DNA of 64,000 nt from JBOGNO01 sp050747245 (GTDB taxonomy: Bacteria; Acidobacteriota; Terriglobia; Acidiferrales; UBA7541), in NCBI GenBank assembly GCA_050747245.1, contig JBOGNO010000007.1:62001-126000 (forward strand), in the 5' to 3' direction. Within the stretch, counting starts at the first letter, position 1. Each line of letters begins with the position of its first letter. A program made the translations under genes and the position numbers. Below are positions 9,101 through 16,692 of the stretch, in pieces. The notes under the pieces were generated by a model. The model saw nothing but the letters and a program-made list of their open reading frames with translations, searched no databases and had not been told where the DNA came from.

Positions 9101-9556
9101 AACGCCGCGTTCTTCGGCATATTGACATCCACCCGCCCGTTCGCAGGGAGCAACAGTGCGCCGGTCGGCTCCGTGGCGGATTTCAGTGCGACTTGCGCGA
9201 CAAGCTTGGTCAACGTCGTAAGCGGTGCTTGCGTGACGCGCAACCAGGTGCAATTTGTTATCAACGACGGGAACACGGAGAAATTGTTCGGGACGCCATT
9301 CGGCGTGGGACGGAACAATTACTTTGGGCCCAATCTGGCCAATCTCGACTTCGGGCTCTTCAAGAACATCAAGATTACTGAGCGTTTCTCAGGTCAGCTC
9401 CGATTGGAGGCCGAGAACGTTTTCAACCATCCATCGCTCGCAACGCCTGATGTGTTCATTGACGATGTGGGGAGTACGTTTTTCAGCCCGCAGTTGACGG
9501 GAAACACTGTGATCCCATCGCGAACGATTACCATTGGGGCGCGCATCCTGTTTTAA
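6161..9556 (+). CDS. TonB-dependent receptor with carboxypeptidase-regulatory-like domain (Oar-like)
   Basis: 1131 residues from the ATG at 6161, which follows AAGGGGTGG by about eight bases; upstream in-frame TTG and GTG starts lack this. A signal peptide (residues 1-30, ending near MYGQA) is followed by an Ig-like carboxypeptidase-regulatory domain (about 33-110, SGSVIDAQGGAVVGAK), a plug domain with repeated QDNND and NNFSAEYGRNQGAQ segments (about 130-260), and a long beta-barrel ending in an aromatic residue (RTITIGARILF). It should be an outer-membrane receptor for large substrates, possibly oligosaccharides or peptides, driven by TonB-ExbBD. This architecture is typical of the expanded receptor families of Acidobacteriota. 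It is flanked by a long spacer and a strong terminator, so it is probably monocistronic. Confidence 0.93.
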   Translation: MRLSLNNRMFFRFLAVAFAVVLGAGLMYGQAVNGSISGSVIDAQGGAVVGAKIVITNLATGVVTNSESSSAGAFFVKDLPPGVYSVRITQQGFKAREYQQVTVELNKDTSLTVSLEVGDVSQTVTVESVAPIVETTTAQTTTTFETKKITDLPAVTGRLDSIALLSPGVIPGFGNVNSNGATLSVDGQRARSNNFTIDGQDNNDNSIGGPGLFESTIDFVQELSIVTNNFSAEYGRNQGAQVNIVTRSGTNDIHGALTAFFQSDGFNANSFSNDLNGTPKSHFNNNDDDASIGGPIKKDKIFYFLGFEYQKEPGGFTATSSSSTFTITPKGIATLNAAFPNSIPVQVYGLDGPLTRAIGGPAILAGSEGNCTQELGKRKARCQVGTLVNGVAIPDFDVARITRTIPNGFTFYNAVGKMDFHIGSNTTLSARYLGQDQLSDFGGGASVAGYTISVPARSQNIGVTLTHQFSPRQVNEFRLAYGRLSVHFQGGNTFGFGQITNNIANVSMPASFQGFGLPTNLPQFRVVNTYQLVDNYSIQIGRHALKTGIDMRRQLTPDGFLPDINGLFVFSSMAGFIGNNPSSFTGASGSDLIGIRETDSFVYFQDDFKVKPNLTLNLGLRYEYTGQPNNILNKETVQRESNPATAIWNTALPLSARTVPALNAAKLDFAPRFGFAYTPHWGNRLFGQDNTVIRGGYSIAYDPDFFNLLLNVGTAAPTVLLFTLPSKQIPGGKPPGMPSTDITGANLHATLAPPAGLDPRIFNQTQFSSTFKSPYAQNWTLGMQRRIGQNMGFEIRYAGSRGVALFQSFNGNPCVSCFINAGFGSLVPSGIVPAANGRVNGTFNLVRTRGNAAQSTYHGLQTRFDGRLFHQVTLGASYTYSHNIDNSSEVFNFTGQGSVAIQQNPFNINGGERGNSNIDFRHVGTANFIWDIPAYKSQSGFIGHILGGWETTGILRLQTGRPITPLCAVSCGGTVDDTSFNAAFFGILTSTRPFAGSNSAPVGSVADFSATCATSLVNVVSGACVTRNQVQFVINDGNTEKLFGTPFGVGRNNYFGPNLANLDFGLFKNIKITERFSGQLRLEAENVFNHPSLATPDVFIDDVGSTFFSPQLTGNTVIPSRTITIGARILF

Positions 9557-9589
9557 CGGTTAGGGGGCGAAGCCCTAACAAAACCAACC

Positions 9590-9624
9590 GGGGCGGGAGC
9601 GAGTGCTTCCGCCCCGATTTTTTT
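9590..9624 (+). terminator. Rho-independent terminator after the receptor gene
   Basis: An 11-base stem (GGGGCGGGAGC, paired with GCTTCCGCCCC through a wobble) closes a four-base loop and is followed at 9618-9624 by seven T residues. A second smaller hairpin (GTTAGGG with CCCTAAC, 9559-9579) lies between it and the receptor stop codon. Confidence 0.85.
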
Positions 9625-9715
9625 CTCCGCAGGACCATTCCGTCTGCCCCGGTTCGGGAACCGGATCAACCGCAGTCCCCCTGTTTCGAGAGGTAAAATA
9701 AAGCGGTACTAGTTC

Positions 9716-9744
9716 TTGCAAGTCTATCTGGAATGTGATACAAT
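9716..9744 (+). promoter_or_regulatory. Candidate sigma70 promoter in the receptor-cyaY spacer
   Basis: TTGCAA (9716-9721) and TACAAT (9739-9744) are exactly 17 bases apart, matching consensus at four and five of six positions. It lies about 360 bases before cyaY, so either cyaY has a long leader or a short RNA is made from the spacer. Confidence 0.5.
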
Positions 9745-9833
9745 GTAGTTGTCGTGTTTGCACACATTTACAGACCTCGTGGTAGCCAGGCGCCCTGCAC
9801 CAATTCGGGAATCGTCAGACCGCGTACTAGAAC

Positions 9834-9851
9834 TGTGGCGTTTCCGCCACA
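9834..9851 (+). repeat. Short perfect hairpin
   Basis: TGTGGCG and CGCCACA form a seven-base perfect stem around a four-base loop (TTTC). The CGCCACA arm recurs twice downstream inside the 14-base direct repeat. Confidence 0.6.
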
Positions 9852-9861
9852 CCCATTTCAG

Positions 9862-9940
9862 AATCAATCGCCACACCAAAATATTGATTCGATCGTTAAA
9901 GCACTAAAATTCAATAACATCCAAAAAATCAATCGCCACA
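9862..9940 (+). repeat. Two copies of a 14-base direct repeat
   Basis: AATCAATCGCCACA occurs at 9862-9875 and again, identical, at 9927-9940. The first copy also pairs with ATTGATT at 9883-9889 to form a second hairpin. The remainder of 9745-10100 is A+T-rich with no convincing protein. These could be operator sites or parts of a structured RNA. Confidence 0.55.
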
Positions 9941-10100
9941 AGAACGTCATTTTCATCGAGACGCACTTTTTGCCCATATTTGTGCGGATTTACCACAGTC
10001 CATGCGCCGTGAGGCGGTCGGACTTCAGCTGGATTGCTTCCCAGCGCCTGGGCAGCTCCCGCTTTGCGCGCCAGCGGGGTCTTCGAGTAAGCTAAACGAC

Positions 10101-10430
10101 ATGGACGAACACGAATTTCAGCAGCGGTGCGACGCCGCCCTCGAAGATTTGCGAAAGAGGCTGGGAGAGCTCGGCGAGGAGCACGATTTCGAAGTCGAGG
10201 GCGGAAGCGGAAAATTGGAAATCCAGTTTGAAGAGCCCGAGGACGTGCGCTTCGTGATCAGTCCCAATGCGCCGGTGCGGCAAATATGGATCTCGGCGCT
10301 GACGACGAGCTTCAAGCTGGGCTGGTCGGATGAAGCGCAGGCATTTGTGCTGGGAAAGACGGGCGAAACTCTGGATCAAGTGATGGGGCGAATTCTGAGC
10401 CAGCAATTGGGTGCGCCGGTGACGTTGTGA
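10101..10430 (+). CDS. cyaY: Frataxin-like iron donor protein CyaY
   Basis: 109 residues from the ATG at 10101, the expected size for bacterial CyaY. The alpha-beta-alpha frataxin pattern is recognisable: an acidic first helix (MDEHEFQQRCDAAL), a strand GKLEIQFEE, the signature VRQIWIS (about residues 56-62), and a final GETLDQV helix. CyaY binds iron and modulates IscS/IscU iron-sulfur cluster assembly in the cytosol. No isc or suf genes are nearby. The stop codon overlaps the GTG start of the following DsbD-N-like gene (GTGA), so translation is probably coupled. Confidence 0.8.
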   Translation: MDEHEFQQRCDAALEDLRKRLGELGEEHDFEVEGGSGKLEIQFEEPEDVRFVISPNAPVRQIWISALTTSFKLGWSDEAQAFVLGKTGETLDQVMGRILSQQLGAPVTL

Positions 10431-11017
10431 CCAGAACGCGGCGAGGAGTGAACATACTTGCGCCGCTAGCTGTGCTGGTAGCGATTGCGCCCGGTTTAGC
10501 CGTGGCGGCTCGCGGGCAAGAAGGCTCGGCGCTGCCGGCAGCGGCGGCAGTAGCGAAACCGCACGCATACCTCTCCATCGAGCCTGTCCCGCGCGGGCGA
10601 ACATTCGAGATTGCGGTGGTAGTGGAAATCCTGAAAGGTTTTCACATGAATGCCCACAAGCCGTCGCAGGAATATCTGATTCCTACGACGATTACGCCAC
10701 AGCTTCCTTCGGGAATTCAGGCCATCGCGACGGAGTATCCCGAAGGGCGCCTCGAGAAATTTGCTTTCTCGCCGAACGAGCCGCTTTCCGTGTATACGGG
10801 CAGCGTGACGCTGCGAATGAAGCTCGAAGCAACTTCGGGGGCGCCGCTCGGCGAGGTGCGGCTGCCGCTGACTCTGCGCTATCAGGCCTGCAACGATACG
10901 ACGTGCCTGCCGCCGGTGAATGTCCCCGTAGAGGTGAAGTTTCAAATAGCGGCAACTGGAGCGGCGGCTCGCGCCATTCATCCTGAAATCTTTGGTATTA
11001 CGGCGAAGGCAAATTAG
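10427..11017 (+). CDS. Stand-alone DsbD N-terminal (alpha) domain protein
   Basis: 196 residues from a GTG that overlaps the cyaY stop by four bases. A signal peptide (about residues 10-28) precedes an immunoglobulin-like fold with the DsbD-alpha hallmark YQACNDTTCLPP (Cys155, Cys160). In full-length DsbD this periplasmic domain receives electrons from the thioredoxin-like domain and passes them to DsbC, DsbG or CcmG. Here it has no attached membrane domain. The CcdA and thioredoxin genes at 4213-5677 could supply the missing beta and gamma parts. Coupling to cyaY is unexplained. Confidence 0.8.
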   Translation: MTRTRRGVNILAPLAVLVAIAPGLAVAARGQEGSALPAAAAVAKPHAYLSIEPVPRGRTFEIAVVVEILKGFHMNAHKPSQEYLIPTTITPQLPSGIQAIATEYPEGRLEKFAFSPNEPLSVYTGSVTLRMKLEATSGAPLGEVRLPLTLRYQACNDTTCLPPVNVPVEVKFQIAATGAAARAIHPEIFGITAKAN

Positions 11018-12486
11018 CTCGCCGCGAAAGCGGCGACGGCGCGGCGGAGACGCGCGACGACGCGATCGCGTCCAAGTTGCACCATGGACTCAAAGAGCGG
11101 CGGAGCGACGGCGCGACCGAGGATGGCCACGCGGGTGGCATTGATGAGCAGTCCGGCTTTCACACCTTCGGCGGTGGCGAGAGAACGCAGGGCGTGATCA
11201 CAAGCATCGTGATTCCAATCGGGCAGGCCAGCGAGAGCATCTGCTAATTTCGCGAGCATCCCCGGCAGCCGCTCATCCTTCCAGAATTTTTCTCGCGCGG
11301 CGGCCTCATATTCGAACTCGTCCGCAAAAAATCCGCGCGCCCAACCTGAAAAATCAGAGAGAAATCGAGTGCGAGGGCGAATCAGATCCACGGTGCGTGC
11401 GAACCAATCGCGCTCGGAGGCGGCCCAGTCTTCGCGCCAGAGTCCGGCGCGGCGCAAATCCTTTTCGACATACGGCAAAAGCTCCTCGATCGAGACGTGC
11501 TGGAGATACTGGGTGTTGAACCATTCGAGTTTGGCGCGATCGAACACGGCGTTGGTGCGGCTGACGCCGGAAAGAGAAAAGCTCGCGACGAGTTCTTGCG
11601 TGCGGAGAAATTCCCGATCGTCGCCAGACGACCAGCCGAGCAGCGCGAGAAAATTCCGGAATGCCTCGGGCAAAAAACCTTCCTCGGCGTAGGAGCCGAC
11701 GTTGGTGGCGCCGTGACGCTTGGAAAGGCGCTTGCGGTCGGGGCCGAGGATGAGAGGGACATGGGCGAAGACGGGCGGCTCGGCGTCCAGCGCGCGATAG
11801 AGCAGCGCCTGCTTGGGCGTGTTGGAGAGATGGTCCGCGCCGCGGATGATGTGCGTGATGCGCATGGCAATGTCATCCACGACGGCGCACAACTGATAAG
11901 TGGGCATGCCGGAGGAACGGAGCAAGACGAAATCCTCGATCTCCTCGTTCTGAATCTCGCGCGGGCCGAAGACGGCGTCGTCGAATTTTGTGGCGCCGGA
12001 GCGCGGTGTGGCAAAACGTAGGGCCCGCGGGAGACCCTGGCGTTCGCGATCGACGCGTTCCGCCAGCGAGAGTTCGCGGCAGGAGCAATGTGCGACGCGA
12101 GCCAACTTCGGGTCTTCTGCTTCGTCCTGCATTTCATCGGGAGCGGCATCGCCGCCGGCGTATTGTCCGGGCGCGCAGTAACATGGGAAAGCGTGGCCGG
12201 AAGTGAGCAGGCGCTCGGCGGCGGCGCGATACATCTCCAGACGCTGAGACTGAAAGTAAGGGCCTTCATCCCACTCGACTCCGAGCCAGCGCAGGCCCTC
12301 CAGAATGCCGTTCACAAGCTCCGGACGATTGCGCTCGACGTCGGTGTCCTCGATGCGCAACAGGAATGTGCCGCCTTCATGACGTGCGAAAAGCCAGTTG
12401 AAGAGGGCGGTGCGCGCTCCGCCGACGTGAAGATAACCCGTGGGCGAAGGGGCAAAGCGAACGCGAGGTTTTGTGCTGGAACTCAT
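11014..12486 (-). CDS. gltX: Glutamyl-tRNA synthetase
   Basis: 490 residues from the ATG at 12486; a longer frame to 12558 adds residues not expected for the family. The class I signatures are present: APSPTGYLHVGG (residues 12-23, HIGH region) and KRLSKRHG (252-259, KMSKS equivalent with Lys256). A zinc-site pattern CYC (102, 104) with CSC (134, 136) matches bacterial GltX enzymes that bind zinc. It charges tRNA(Glu) with glutamate in the cytosol. Its stop codon overlaps that of the convergent DsbD-N-like gene. Confidence 0.96.
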   Translation of the reverse strand: MSSSTKPRVRFAPSPTGYLHVGGARTALFNWLFARHEGGTFLLRIEDTDVERNRPELVNGILEGLRWLGVEWDEGPYFQSQRLEMYRAAAERLLTSGHAFPCYCAPGQYAGGDAAPDEMQDEAEDPKLARVAHCSCRELSLAERVDRERQGLPRALRFATPRSGATKFDDAVFGPREIQNEEIEDFVLLRSSGMPTYQLCAVVDDIAMRITHIIRGADHLSNTPKQALLYRALDAEPPVFAHVPLILGPDRKRLSKRHGATNVGSYAEEGFLPEAFRNFLALLGWSSGDDREFLRTQELVASFSLSGVSRTNAVFDRAKLEWFNTQYLQHVSIEELLPYVEKDLRRAGLWREDWAASERDWFARTVDLIRPRTRFLSDFSGWARGFFADEFEYEAAAREKFWKDERLPGMLAKLADALAGLPDWNHDACDHALRSLATAEGVKAGLLINATRVAILGRAVAPPLFESMVQLGRDRVVARLRRAVAAFAAS

Positions 12487-12785
12487 TTTTTGGACGGAGA
12501 CCCCGTGTGAACGCGCAACGATTTTGAAACTACAAATAGTAGCGGAAGGAAGGCACAAAATCGAGCGCGGCGCCGAATGGAGTACTGGAGTACCGTTGAC
12601 CGGCTCCTAAGCCGGCGTCTAAATTCGCGTGAGCGGGCGAGAAAGAGGGCTACTGTAAATGCGATCTGTGGCCTCAGTGGGAGAGTTTATCCAATAGAAA
12701 CGGACGGCGTCGCCAAAGTTTTCGGCTTCGTTGTTTCTGCTATTCTCTTCGTGCACATTTTTCCAGCCTACTTGGGAGCTACAAC
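12487..12785 (+). other. Divergent spacer between gltX and the c-di-GMP gene
   Basis: About 300 bases with no credible gene. It contains a six-base-pair hairpin (CCGGCT, loop CCTA, AGCCGG; 12600-12615) without a T run. GGGAG seven bases before 12786 serves the downstream TTG start. Confidence 0.45.
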
Positions 12786-15700
12786 TTGCTTTCGCAACAA
12801 GCGACAATCGCCGTTGTACTGCTGACCGGCGCGCTGCTGCTCTCCGTGTTTTTCGCTTACGTGTACAGCCAGAAGAGGCAAACCTACCTTCGCGTGTGGG
12901 CTTGGGCGTGGCTAGCGATAGCGCTGTTTTCTTTCGTCCCGGTACTTGCGAATTGGATAAGCGTGCCGGGATGGATGCGCGCGGCTGATTCCTGGCTGCT
13001 GGCGGCCGGGGCGATTCTCTTCTGGAGCGCGTCACGGCTCTACGCACGGCGGACTATGCGGGCGAGCTGGCTGATCCTGTCGGCGGGGATGGCAGGAATC
13101 TGGGCGGCGGCAATTGCGACGGGCTGGCTGAACGTGCCGCTGGAGCTCGGCGTGGCGCTGCTGCTGCTTCTCGTGGCGCATGATTTTTGGACGGAAGGAA
13201 AGAAGCAAGAATCCCGCGCGGACTTACTTCTCTCTGTGACGTTCGCAGTGTGGGGAATTTTATTGGGGTCTGCGCTGCTGCAACAACGGATCAGCTTACT
13301 AAGCCACTTTGACTTGAGATTGTTGCAACTCCTCCCCGAGATCTTCTCCGGCGTGTTGATGGGCATGGTCCTGTATGAGGAGGAGAAACGCCGCGTCGAG
13401 CGGAACATGCTGGCGCTATCGAATCTGAACCTGGAGACCTCGAGTTTTTCGGGCTGCGAGATTCAGAAAATGCTGGCCCAGGCGCTGGATCGTGTTCTCA
13501 ACGTAGTGCGCATTCCGGCCGGGGCGCTTTGCCTACACTACGGCGACATGCAAGGACCAACCTCGGTGGTGACCACGGGGTTGAGCGACGCGTTCTGTGG
13601 AAGCATGCAGCAGGGTGACCTGGATGAATACCTGGTGAAGCTGGTGGCGCGTCTTGGCGGCCTGGTAGTGTTCAAGGATTTGGGGCGAGACGCGGCATGG
13701 GCGGTGCTGGAACGTGAGGAGACGTTCCGCCGGGTAAGGAAACAATTTCTGAGTGAGGGATTGCGGACCGTGGTGGGCATCAGCCTGCAGGCAAAGGAAC
13801 GCGTCTTCGGCGTTCTCCTACTGGGAACGCCGGACAATCGCCCGTTCACAGCTGCAGAACTCCGGTTGCTGCTGGCGCTGGGACATCAGATCGGCATGGC
13901 GGTAGAGAACAGCTACCTCATCCAGCAGACTTCGCGCCGCAGCGAAGAGTTGCACATCCTGAATGAGATCGGGCGCGCGCTGAGCTCGACGCTCGAAACG
14001 GACGCCCTCTTCGAAAAAATTTACTCAGAAATGCGCCGGTTGCTTGACGCCAGCAGCTTCTACATCGCCATCTACGACGCGCAGAGGCAGGAACTCCGGT
14101 TTGAGCTGGAAGTGAAGGAAGGCCTACAGCTCGCGAAGCGGCGCCGGCCGGCAGGAAGCCATTTGAGCGAGTACATGATCCGAACGCGCCAGCCCGTGCT
14201 GATCCGCGAGAATTTTACGGAAGAATCCGCGAAATTGGGAGTGCGGCCGCTGCAGCATGCGGGAAGCTTCTGCGGCGTACCGCTGGTGCTGTATGACCGC
14301 GCCATCGGCGTGATGGGAGTGCACAGCCCGCAGGAGCGGGTGTTCGACGAAGGTCATTTGGAGTTGCTGCGTGTGCTGGCGGGTCAAGCGGGGATCGCGA
14401 TTGAAAACGCGAGGCTCTTCGCCGAGGAGCAGAAAAAATCGCGGCATCTGACGCTGCTGAACAACATTTCAGGCCACGCGATCACAACGCTAAACCCCGA
14501 TGAAATGCTCGCGAAGATCGCGCATGAGATGGAGGGCGGGCTGGGCTACGACCACATCGGAATCGCCGTGCTGGACTACACGGCGAAGGAACTGGTGGTG
14601 CAAGCGGAAGCGGGAAAGAGACGCGATGCACTGGGCAAGAGAATTGCACTGGGAGAAGGGCTGGCGGGGAGCGTGGCGCGCAGCGGACAGCCAAATCAAG
14701 TGAGGAGGGCGGGGGAAAATGAGCTGCGCCCGGTGCTTCCCGGGACAGCCTCCGCCATCGCTCTGCCGATTCGGTACGCCGAGCAATTGCTGGGAGTGCT
14801 GTATGTGGAGTGCATGGAACAGACCGATTTTCCGGATGAGGAAATTCTGCTGCTCAAGACTCTGGCGGACTTGATTGCGGGCGCGCTGCACAATGCGGTG
14901 ACCTTCCAGAAAGCCCAGGAACAGGCCATCACGGATGGGCTGACGAGAGTGAAGACGCATCGCTTCCTGATGGAAGCACTTTCCGCGGAATGGAAGCGCT
15001 CGACACGCGCAGGGCGGCCGTTCTCGCTGGTACTGATGGATCTGGACCGCTTCAAATTCGTGAATGATTTCTACGGCCATCTTGAGGGCGACACGGTGCT
15101 GCAGCGCGTGGCAGAAATTCTGGAGCAGAATTGCCGCCGCTCGGATGTGGTGGCGCGGTACGGAGGCGACGAATTCGTGATTCTGATGCCGGAAACGAAC
15201 GTGGAGCAGGCCCGGCAACTGGCGAACAAGCTGCGCGGGTGGATCGCTTCCGATCCGCTGCTGCGTGACAAAAACATTACAGCAAGTTTCGGGATTTCCA
15301 GTTTTCCGGTACATGGCGCGACGCCGCAGGAACTCATCCAAGTGGCGGATTCTTCGATGTATCTCTCGAAACACCAAGGAGGCAACGCGGTTTCGACGGC
15401 GGAACACTGCGAGCCCAAAGAAACAAAACGATGGAAGCGAGACGTGCTCGAAGCCTACCTGGGAGTCGCGCTCAAGAGACAATTCACCACGGGACCAGAG
15501 GCATTCGAAGAGATTCACCGCCGACTGGAGGAGTTTACCGCATCGCTCAGCGAAGTGGAGGCGACGATGGCCGGAGAGTTGCCGCAGCAGGTGGTGGACG
15601 CGGTCACTTCGCTGGCGCTGGCGATGGATGCGAAAGACCAGTACACGCAAGGCCATTCTCCGAAGGTCTCGGCGTACGCGGTGCTGCTGGCGCAGACTGC

Positions 15701-16202
15701 GGGATGGGGCGAAATGGAAGTAGAGGAGATCCGGCTGGCAGGACTTTTGCACGATATCGGCAAAGTTGGGATTCCCGAGTTCATCCTGAACAAGCCGGGA
15801 CCGCTGGCGGCGGAGGAATGGGAAGTAATGAAGTCGCACGCATTGCTGGGAGCGAAGATCCTGGAACCACTGCCCTCCATGGCACGGATCGGCGAGATGG
15901 TGAAACATCACCACGAGTTTTACGACGGCTCGGGCTATCCGGAGGGCTTGTCTGGGGAACGGATTCCCATAGGAGCGCGGGTGATTGCGATTGCCGACGC
16001 GTTCGACACGATCACCACGGCCCGCGCTTACAAGAAGGCGCGCGCCGCGGCCGAGGCAATGACCGAGATCGACCGCTGCGCGGGACTGCAATTCGACCCC
16101 GAACTGGCACGGCTTTTCATCGAGGCCATGGAAAGACAGCCGCGGCCGATTGGGGAAACCGGAGCACCGGTTGTTGCATCTCCTCACGGGGCGATCCTCT
16201 AA
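12786..16202 (+). CDS. Membrane 3xGAF-GGDEF-HD-GYP cyclic-di-GMP protein
   Basis: 1138 residues from a TTG with GGGAG seven bases upstream. The N-terminus has about seven hydrophobic helices (residues 5-200). Three GAF sensor domains follow (roughly 215-380, 395-545, 560-705), then a diguanylate cyclase domain with an intact RYGGDEF active site (Gly793-Phe797) and an RxxD inhibitory site (Arg784-Asp787), a helical linker, and an HD-GYP phosphodiesterase domain with HDIGK (His989, Asp990) and GSGYPEG (GYP at 1050-1052). It can in principle both make and degrade cyclic-di-GMP in response to a small ligand or redox signal. Which activity dominates cannot be read from the sequence. It looks monocistronic. 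Confidence 0.93.
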   Translation: MLSQQATIAVVLLTGALLLSVFFAYVYSQKRQTYLRVWAWAWLAIALFSFVPVLANWISVPGWMRAADSWLLAAGAILFWSASRLYARRTMRASWLILSAGMAGIWAAAIATGWLNVPLELGVALLLLLVAHDFWTEGKKQESRADLLLSVTFAVWGILLGSALLQQRISLLSHFDLRLLQLLPEIFSGVLMGMVLYEEEKRRVERNMLALSNLNLETSSFSGCEIQKMLAQALDRVLNVVRIPAGALCLHYGDMQGPTSVVTTGLSDAFCGSMQQGDLDEYLVKLVARLGGLVVFKDLGRDAAWAVLEREETFRRVRKQFLSEGLRTVVGISLQAKERVFGVLLLGTPDNRPFTAAELRLLLALGHQIGMAVENSYLIQQTSRRSEELHILNEIGRALSSTLETDALFEKIYSEMRRLLDASSFYIAIYDAQRQELRFELEVKEGLQLAKRRRPAGSHLSEYMIRTRQPVLIRENFTEESAKLGVRPLQHAGSFCGVPLVLYDRAIGVMGVHSPQERVFDEGHLELLRVLAGQAGIAIENARLFAEEQKKSRHLTLLNNISGHAITTLNPDEMLAKIAHEMEGGLGYDHIGIAVLDYTAKELVVQAEAGKRRDALGKRIALGEGLAGSVARSGQPNQVRRAGENELRPVLPGTASAIALPIRYAEQLLGVLYVECMEQTDFPDEEILLLKTLADLIAGALHNAVTFQKAQEQAITDGLTRVKTHRFLMEALSAEWKRSTRAGRPFSLVLMDLDRFKFVNDFYGHLEGDTVLQRVAEILEQNCRRSDVVARYGGDEFVILMPETNVEQARQLANKLRGWIASDPLLRDKNITASFGISSFPVHGATPQELIQVADSSMYLSKHQGGNAVSTAEHCEPKETKRWKRDVLEAYLGVALKRQFTTGPEAFEEIHRRLEEFTASLSEVEATMAGELPQQVVDAVTSLALAMDAKDQYTQGHSPKVSAYAVLLAQTAGWGEMEVEEIRLAGLLHDIGKVGIPEFILNKPGPLAAEEWEVMKSHALLGAKILEPLPSMARIGEMVKHHHEFYDGSGYPEGLSGERIPIGARVIAIADAFDTITTARAYKKARAAAEAMTEIDRCAGLQFDPELARLFIEAMERQPRPIGETGAPVVASPHGAIL

Positions 16203-16262
16203 TTTCCCTGTCGCGAATTCCTGCCATACGATAAATTCCTTGGCGATCTCTGGAGGATCAGC

Positions 16263-16673
16263 ATGCAAACAGCCAGCGTCAGGTGGACGGGTGCGGAGCA
16301 GTTTCTAGCGATGACGCCTTCCGGACATGAAGTGCGCATGGACGCGGACCGCGAGAAAAATTCCGGGCCCGGGCCCATGGAGATGCTCCTGGTGGCGCTG
16401 GGCGCCTGCACGGCTACGGATGTGGTGCTTATCCTGACCAAGAAGCGGCAAAAGCTCACCGCGCTCGAAGTGGTTGTTTCCGGAGAGAGGGCCTCAGAGC
16501 CGCCGACAGTGTGGACCAAGCTCGAAATCGTTTACCGGCTGGCGGGCAAGCTAGATGATAAAGCGGTGCGCGACGCGATTGAATTGAGCGAGACAAAATA
16601 CTGTTCGGTGGCCGCGATGCTTGGCAAGACGGCGGCGATTTCCTACCGGTACGAAATCACTTCTCCAGCTTAA
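16263..16673 (+). CDS. OsmC/Ohr-family peroxiredoxin-like protein
   Basis: 136 residues with a GGAGG ribosome-binding site just upstream. The two family cysteines are in place: LGACTATD (Cys49) and KYCSVAAM (Cys114), with the Arg of the N-terminal half also present. Members detoxify organic hydroperoxides in the cytosol using the cysteine pair, recycled by lipoylated proteins or thiols. Its convergent neighbour is a persulfide dioxygenase-like gene, which hints at a shared thiol or sulfur stress theme, but the two are on opposite strands. Confidence 0.88.
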   Translation: MQTASVRWTGAEQFLAMTPSGHEVRMDADREKNSGPGPMEMLLVALGACTATDVVLILTKKRQKLTALEVVVSGERASEPPTVWTKLEIVYRLAGKLDDKAVRDAIELSETKYCSVAAMLGKTAAISYRYEITSPA

Positions 16674-16692
16674 GAAAGAACGGGCGCGGCAA

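Noticed and set aside
9754..10095. 113-residue plus-strand frame upstream of cyaY
   Set aside because: Starts at a GTG with no ribosome-binding site, contains the repeat and hairpin sequences, and its translation has no protein-like pattern. More likely non-coding regulatory DNA.
14490..16268. 592-residue open frame on the minus strand
   Set aside because: It is the exact antisense shadow of the GGDEF/HD-GYP region of a strongly supported gene, with low-complexity Arg/His/Gln composition and no motif.
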